20,349 bases of DNA from UBA1731 sp964567665. Its GTDB lineage: Bacteria > Verrucomicrobiota > Kiritimatiellia > RFP12 > UBA1067. The stretch covers positions 1-20,349 of the forward strand of contig CAZMNN010000044.1 of assembly GCA_964567665.1 (NCBI GenBank), written 5' to 3'. Of this stretch, positions 18,803-20,349 are shown piece by piece. Below the pieces are notes generated by a model. That model searched no databases. It was not told where the DNA came from and saw only the letters and a program-made list of their open reading frames with translations. The translations under genes were made by a program, and so were the position numbers. Positions within the stretch are counted from its first letter, which is position 1, and each line of letters opens with the position of its first letter.

Positions 18803-19810
18803 ATGAACCAGGCCAGGACACATATCGGAGTAGATGTCGGCAAGGACTGCCTTGACATCTGCCATCCGGATGGGACAAAGGAACATGTCGGAAACACAAA
18901 ACGCTGCAGAGCCAGGCTCATCAGGAAGGCGAAGACGACATCCGCCATAATCAGCTTCGAGGCCACCGGGCCGTACGAAGAGCCACTTGCGGACGAATGC
19001 CTTGCCGCAGGCGTCCCGGCGGTCAGGCTCGACGCGTGGAAGACGCGGAAGTACGCCGAGTCACAAGGCATGCTGGAAAAAACGGACGCCATTGACTGCG
19101 AGATGATCAGGAATTTCGCGGCGTCACTCAAGACAGAACAGCTGCGGTTCGTCAGGCCAATGTCCGATGGCTACAGGAGGCTGAAACGCTCTGCCGGCGT
19201 CAGAAGGAACCTGGTCAAGGCCAGGGTCCTCGTCGCCAATCAACTTGAGAACATCCTGGACAAGGACATAAGGTCCGCCGTCACAAAGGCAGTTGACGCC
19301 ATTGACCGACAGATCGAGAAGATGGACGCCTTGTGCATTGACGCCATAAGATCGGACGAGAAGATGAGCGCCCTCGCAACACGCTTCGAGCAGATCGTCG
19401 GCGTAGGCCATGTGCTGATCAGCACGATGCTGTCGTCCTGTCCGGACATCGGGTCGTTCACGCCAAAGGGTATCGCAAAGATGGCCGGCATCGCTCCTAT
19501 TGAGAACAAGAGCTGCACAATCAAGAAGAAGTCCAGGCCCAGAAGAGGACGCGGAGAACTGCGGAGCGCATTGTACATGGCTGCAGTAAGCGCCTGTCAC
19601 AGCAATCATCGCCTCCAGCCAATCTATGAGCGATTCATAGCCAGGGGGATGCCTAAACGGGTGGCGCTGATCGCACTGGCCCGCCGCATCGCAATCCTGA
19701 TGAACTATGTCGCGAAGCACCCCGACTTCACGCTTTCAGTTGACCCGAAGAAGTCCGCATTGCCATCATTGCCTAAACGAAAGCCGGGACGTCCGCGCAA
19801 AATCTCGTAA
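18803..19810 (+). CDS. IS110-family transposase (DEDD recombinase)
   Basis: RNA-guided DNA recombinase that excises the element as a circle and inserts it using a bridge RNA. The 335-residue protein has the N-terminal DEDD (RuvC-like) domain: GVDVGKD with Asp11, ISFEATGPYEE with Glu53, and KTDAIDCE with Asp95 and Asp98. A helical linker spans about 120-195, and the C-terminal Transposase_20 domain has GVGHVLISTML (200-210) and MAGIAPIENKSC (227-238), with Ser237 as the probable nucleophile, then RPRRGRGELRSALYMAA. All key residues are present and the frame is intact, so it may be active. The start ATG follows AAGGAAAG at 7 nt. The C-terminus ends in a basic KRKPGRPRK tail. No terminator follows it. 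Confidence 0.95.
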   Translation: MNQARTHIGVDVGKDCLDICHPDGTKEHVGNTKRCRARLIRKAKTTSAIISFEATGPYEEPLADECLAAGVPAVRLDAWKTRKYAESQGMLEKTDAIDCEMIRNFAASLKTEQLRFVRPMSDGYRRLKRSAGVRRNLVKARVLVANQLENILDKDIRSAVTKAVDAIDRQIEKMDALCIDAIRSDEKMSALATRFEQIVGVGHVLISTMLSSCPDIGSFTPKGIAKMAGIAPIENKSCTIKKKSRPRRGRGELRSALYMAAVSACHSNHRLQPIYERFIARGMPKRVALIALARRIAILMNYVAKHPDFTLSVDPKKSALPSLPKRKPGRPRKIS

Positions 19811-19896
19811 CCAGGCCATCCGGACCCATCACGCCCTTCCACGCTGTCATCCTGCAGCGCGCAGGCAGAGCGTTGTCTTCAAGCCACGGGGATAGG

Positions 19897-19955
19897 TTCC
19901 TCTTCCCTTCCTCCTCTCCCCCACACCCCCGTTTCTCCTTGCCATCTTCTCCCTG
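19897..19955. other. Pyrimidine-rich tract in the IS right end
   Basis: About 59 nt almost entirely C and T on the plus strand (for example TTCCTCTTCCCTTCCTCC), purine-rich on the other. It lies between the transposase stop and the right end. No coding frame is convincing. It is followed by a small CTGCG-TTGACG-CGCAG inverted repeat near 19953-19968. Function unknown. Confidence 0.5.
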
Positions 19956-19994
19956 CGTTGACGCGCAGATAAAGAAATTCAAAATTTATGGTTG

Positions 19995-20049
19995 CTTGTC
20001 TGAAACTGCGCCACTATATATTACAACTTCCCAGATGATACAACTTTCC
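19995..20049 (+). repeat. Right arm of the imperfect inverted repeat
   Basis: Begins at the right IS core and reads CTTGTCTGAAACTG (19995-20008), nine variable bases, ATATTACAACTT (20018-20029), CCCAG, ATGATACAACTTTCC (20035-20049). It mirrors the arm at 18430-18483. It ends 28 nt before the extended -10 of the CRISPR promoter. Thus both the hexokinase promoter and the CRISPR promoter have one arm of this element just upstream. Confidence 0.75.
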
Positions 20050-20077
20050 TTGAATAGTGTCTCATTCAATTAACCTG

Positions 20078-20086
20078 TGCTATAAT
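20078..20086 (+). promoter_or_regulatory. Extended -10 promoter entering the CRISPR array
   Basis: TGCTATAAT: consensus TATAAT (20081-20086) with extended TGn; the -35 position is weak (TGTCTC with 17 bp). The predicted start near 20093 lies about 5 nt before the first repeat, so the transcript would begin essentially with the array. The sense direction agrees with a repeat that starts GTTGTG. Confidence 0.55.
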
Positions 20087-20097
20087 ATGGGGCATCA

Positions 20098-20349
20098 ATT
20101 ATGGTTTGATGTTCTTTGATTTTGTGTTTCAGTGGAGGCTATTGGAGGTCGCGCCGCGTCCCTGTTGTGATTTGATGTTCTTTGATTTTGTGTTTCAGTC
20201 AGAGACGAAGCAATGCTATCAAGGCTAACGTTGTGATTTGATGTTCTTTGATTTTGTGTTTCAGTCTGCGAAAGATGCCAATAGTCCAAAGACTGTTGTG
20301 ATTTGATGTTCTTTGATTTTGTGTTTCAGTCGATGGCAACGCAGCGCGT
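20098..20349 (+). CRISPR. CRISPR array, partial, type II-C-like repeats
   Basis: Four 36-bp repeats at 20098-20133, 20164-20199, 20230-20265 and 20295-20330, separated by spacers of 30, 30 and 29 nt, with a fourth spacer cut by the window edge. The repeat begins GTTGTGATTTGATG and ends TTTGTGTTTCAGT. Repeats 2-4 are identical; repeat 1 differs at positions 1, 4 and 7, all transitions, so it is a terminal degenerate repeat. A GTTGTG start, 36-bp unit and 30-nt spacers fit type II-C, but no cas gene or convincing tracrRNA is in the window, so the type is inferred. The array continues beyond the right edge. In a first repeat only the 3' part precedes a spacer, which may explain why its 5' end has drifted. 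Confidence 0.93.

Larger units (their letters stand above)
18531..19994 (+). mobile_element. IS110-family insertion sequence with CT core
   Basis: A 1464-bp element placed between a CT at 18529-18530 and a CT at 19995-19996. It has 272 nt of structured non-coding left end, a DEDD transposase and 184 nt of right end, without terminal inverted repeats or target duplication beyond the dinucleotide, all normal for IS110. The boundaries rest on four observations: the guide-like matches in the left-end RNA; the same CT at both junctions; a promoter formed when the ends are joined; and restoration of a palindrome (CCCCTTGTCTGAAACTG against CCCCCTGTCTGAAACTG) when the element is removed. The presence of an IS110 element is certain from its transposase; the exact ends are inferred. 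The right end contains a pyrimidine-rich tract (19897-19955) and nothing else I can name. Confidence 0.78.

Noticed and set aside
19124..19720. Minus-strand open frame of 198 codons inside the transposase
   Set aside because: Shadow of the intact IS110 transposase; no motifs.
18467..19996. IS boundaries directly at the TGTCTG ends of both arms
   Set aside because: No shared dinucleotide core and no guide match on the left side fit this placement; the CT at 18529-18530 fits better.
18430..20049. Inverted arms as terminal inverted repeats of the IS
   Set aside because: The IS110 group lacks them, the guide matches place the left boundary about 50 nt inside the left arm, and the arms join into one palindrome when the element is removed.
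19995..20090. Functional tracrRNA on the plus strand upstream of the array
   Set aside because: The anti-repeat-like pairing covers only the two ends, and no nexus hairpin or terminator follows before the CRISPR promoter. Kept only as a similarity finding.
20095..20289. Minus-strand frame with repeated ETQNQRTSNHN peptide
   Set aside because: The peptide repeat is simply the translation of the CRISPR repeats.

Overview
The window is about 58% GC by eye. It reads as a chromosomal segment of a Gram-negative bacterium, most likely of the PVC superphylum (Verrucomicrobiota, perhaps Kiritimatiellae). That placement is an inference from the RpoB/RpoC protein style, a eukaryotic-type bacterial hexokinase beside galactokinase, and irregular Shine-Dalgarno use; no search was run.

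Left part (1-3.5 kb): the N-terminus of a cytosine-5 DNA methyltransferase runs off the left edge on the minus strand. It is divergent from an AzlC/AzlD branched-chain amino-acid exporter pair. A NamZ/DUF1343-like glycosidase follows on the plus strand and overlaps, tail to tail, a PHP-domain histidinol-phosphatase-like gene. Centre (3.5-13.8 kb): a minus-strand operon rpoB-rpoC-dnaG, with 22- and 17-nt gaps, closed by a hairpin plus U-tract. No ribosomal protein gene precedes rpoB, and primase is in an unusual place. Then come a secreted SGNH/GDSL hydrolase with its own strong terminator, and a two-gene sugar-kinase operon (eukaryotic-type hexokinase, then galactokinase) with a good promoter and two tandem hairpins at its end.

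Right part (18.4-20.3 kb): this is the most interesting region. An IS110-family element lies between the hexokinase promoter and a CRISPR array. Its boundaries can be placed by sequence logic at a CT core, giving an element of 18531-19994. The non-coding left end folds into two successive internal-loop hairpins upstream of the transposase, as expected of a bridge (seek) RNA. The 5' side of loop 1 copies the left flank (CCATCCCC), the 5' side of loop 2 copies the right end of the element (ATGGTTGC), and the 3' side of loop 2 complements the left end (GACAG against CTGTC). Joining the ends in silico creates a promoter-like sequence, and removing the element restores an imperfect palindrome. The arms of that palindrome (GTTGTAATAT...GTTTCAG) resemble the two ends of the neighbouring CRISPR repeat.

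The right edge holds the start of a CRISPR array with 36-bp repeats, 29-30-nt spacers, a degenerate first repeat and an extended -10 promoter just upstream. The repeat style suggests type II-C, but no cas gene is in the window.
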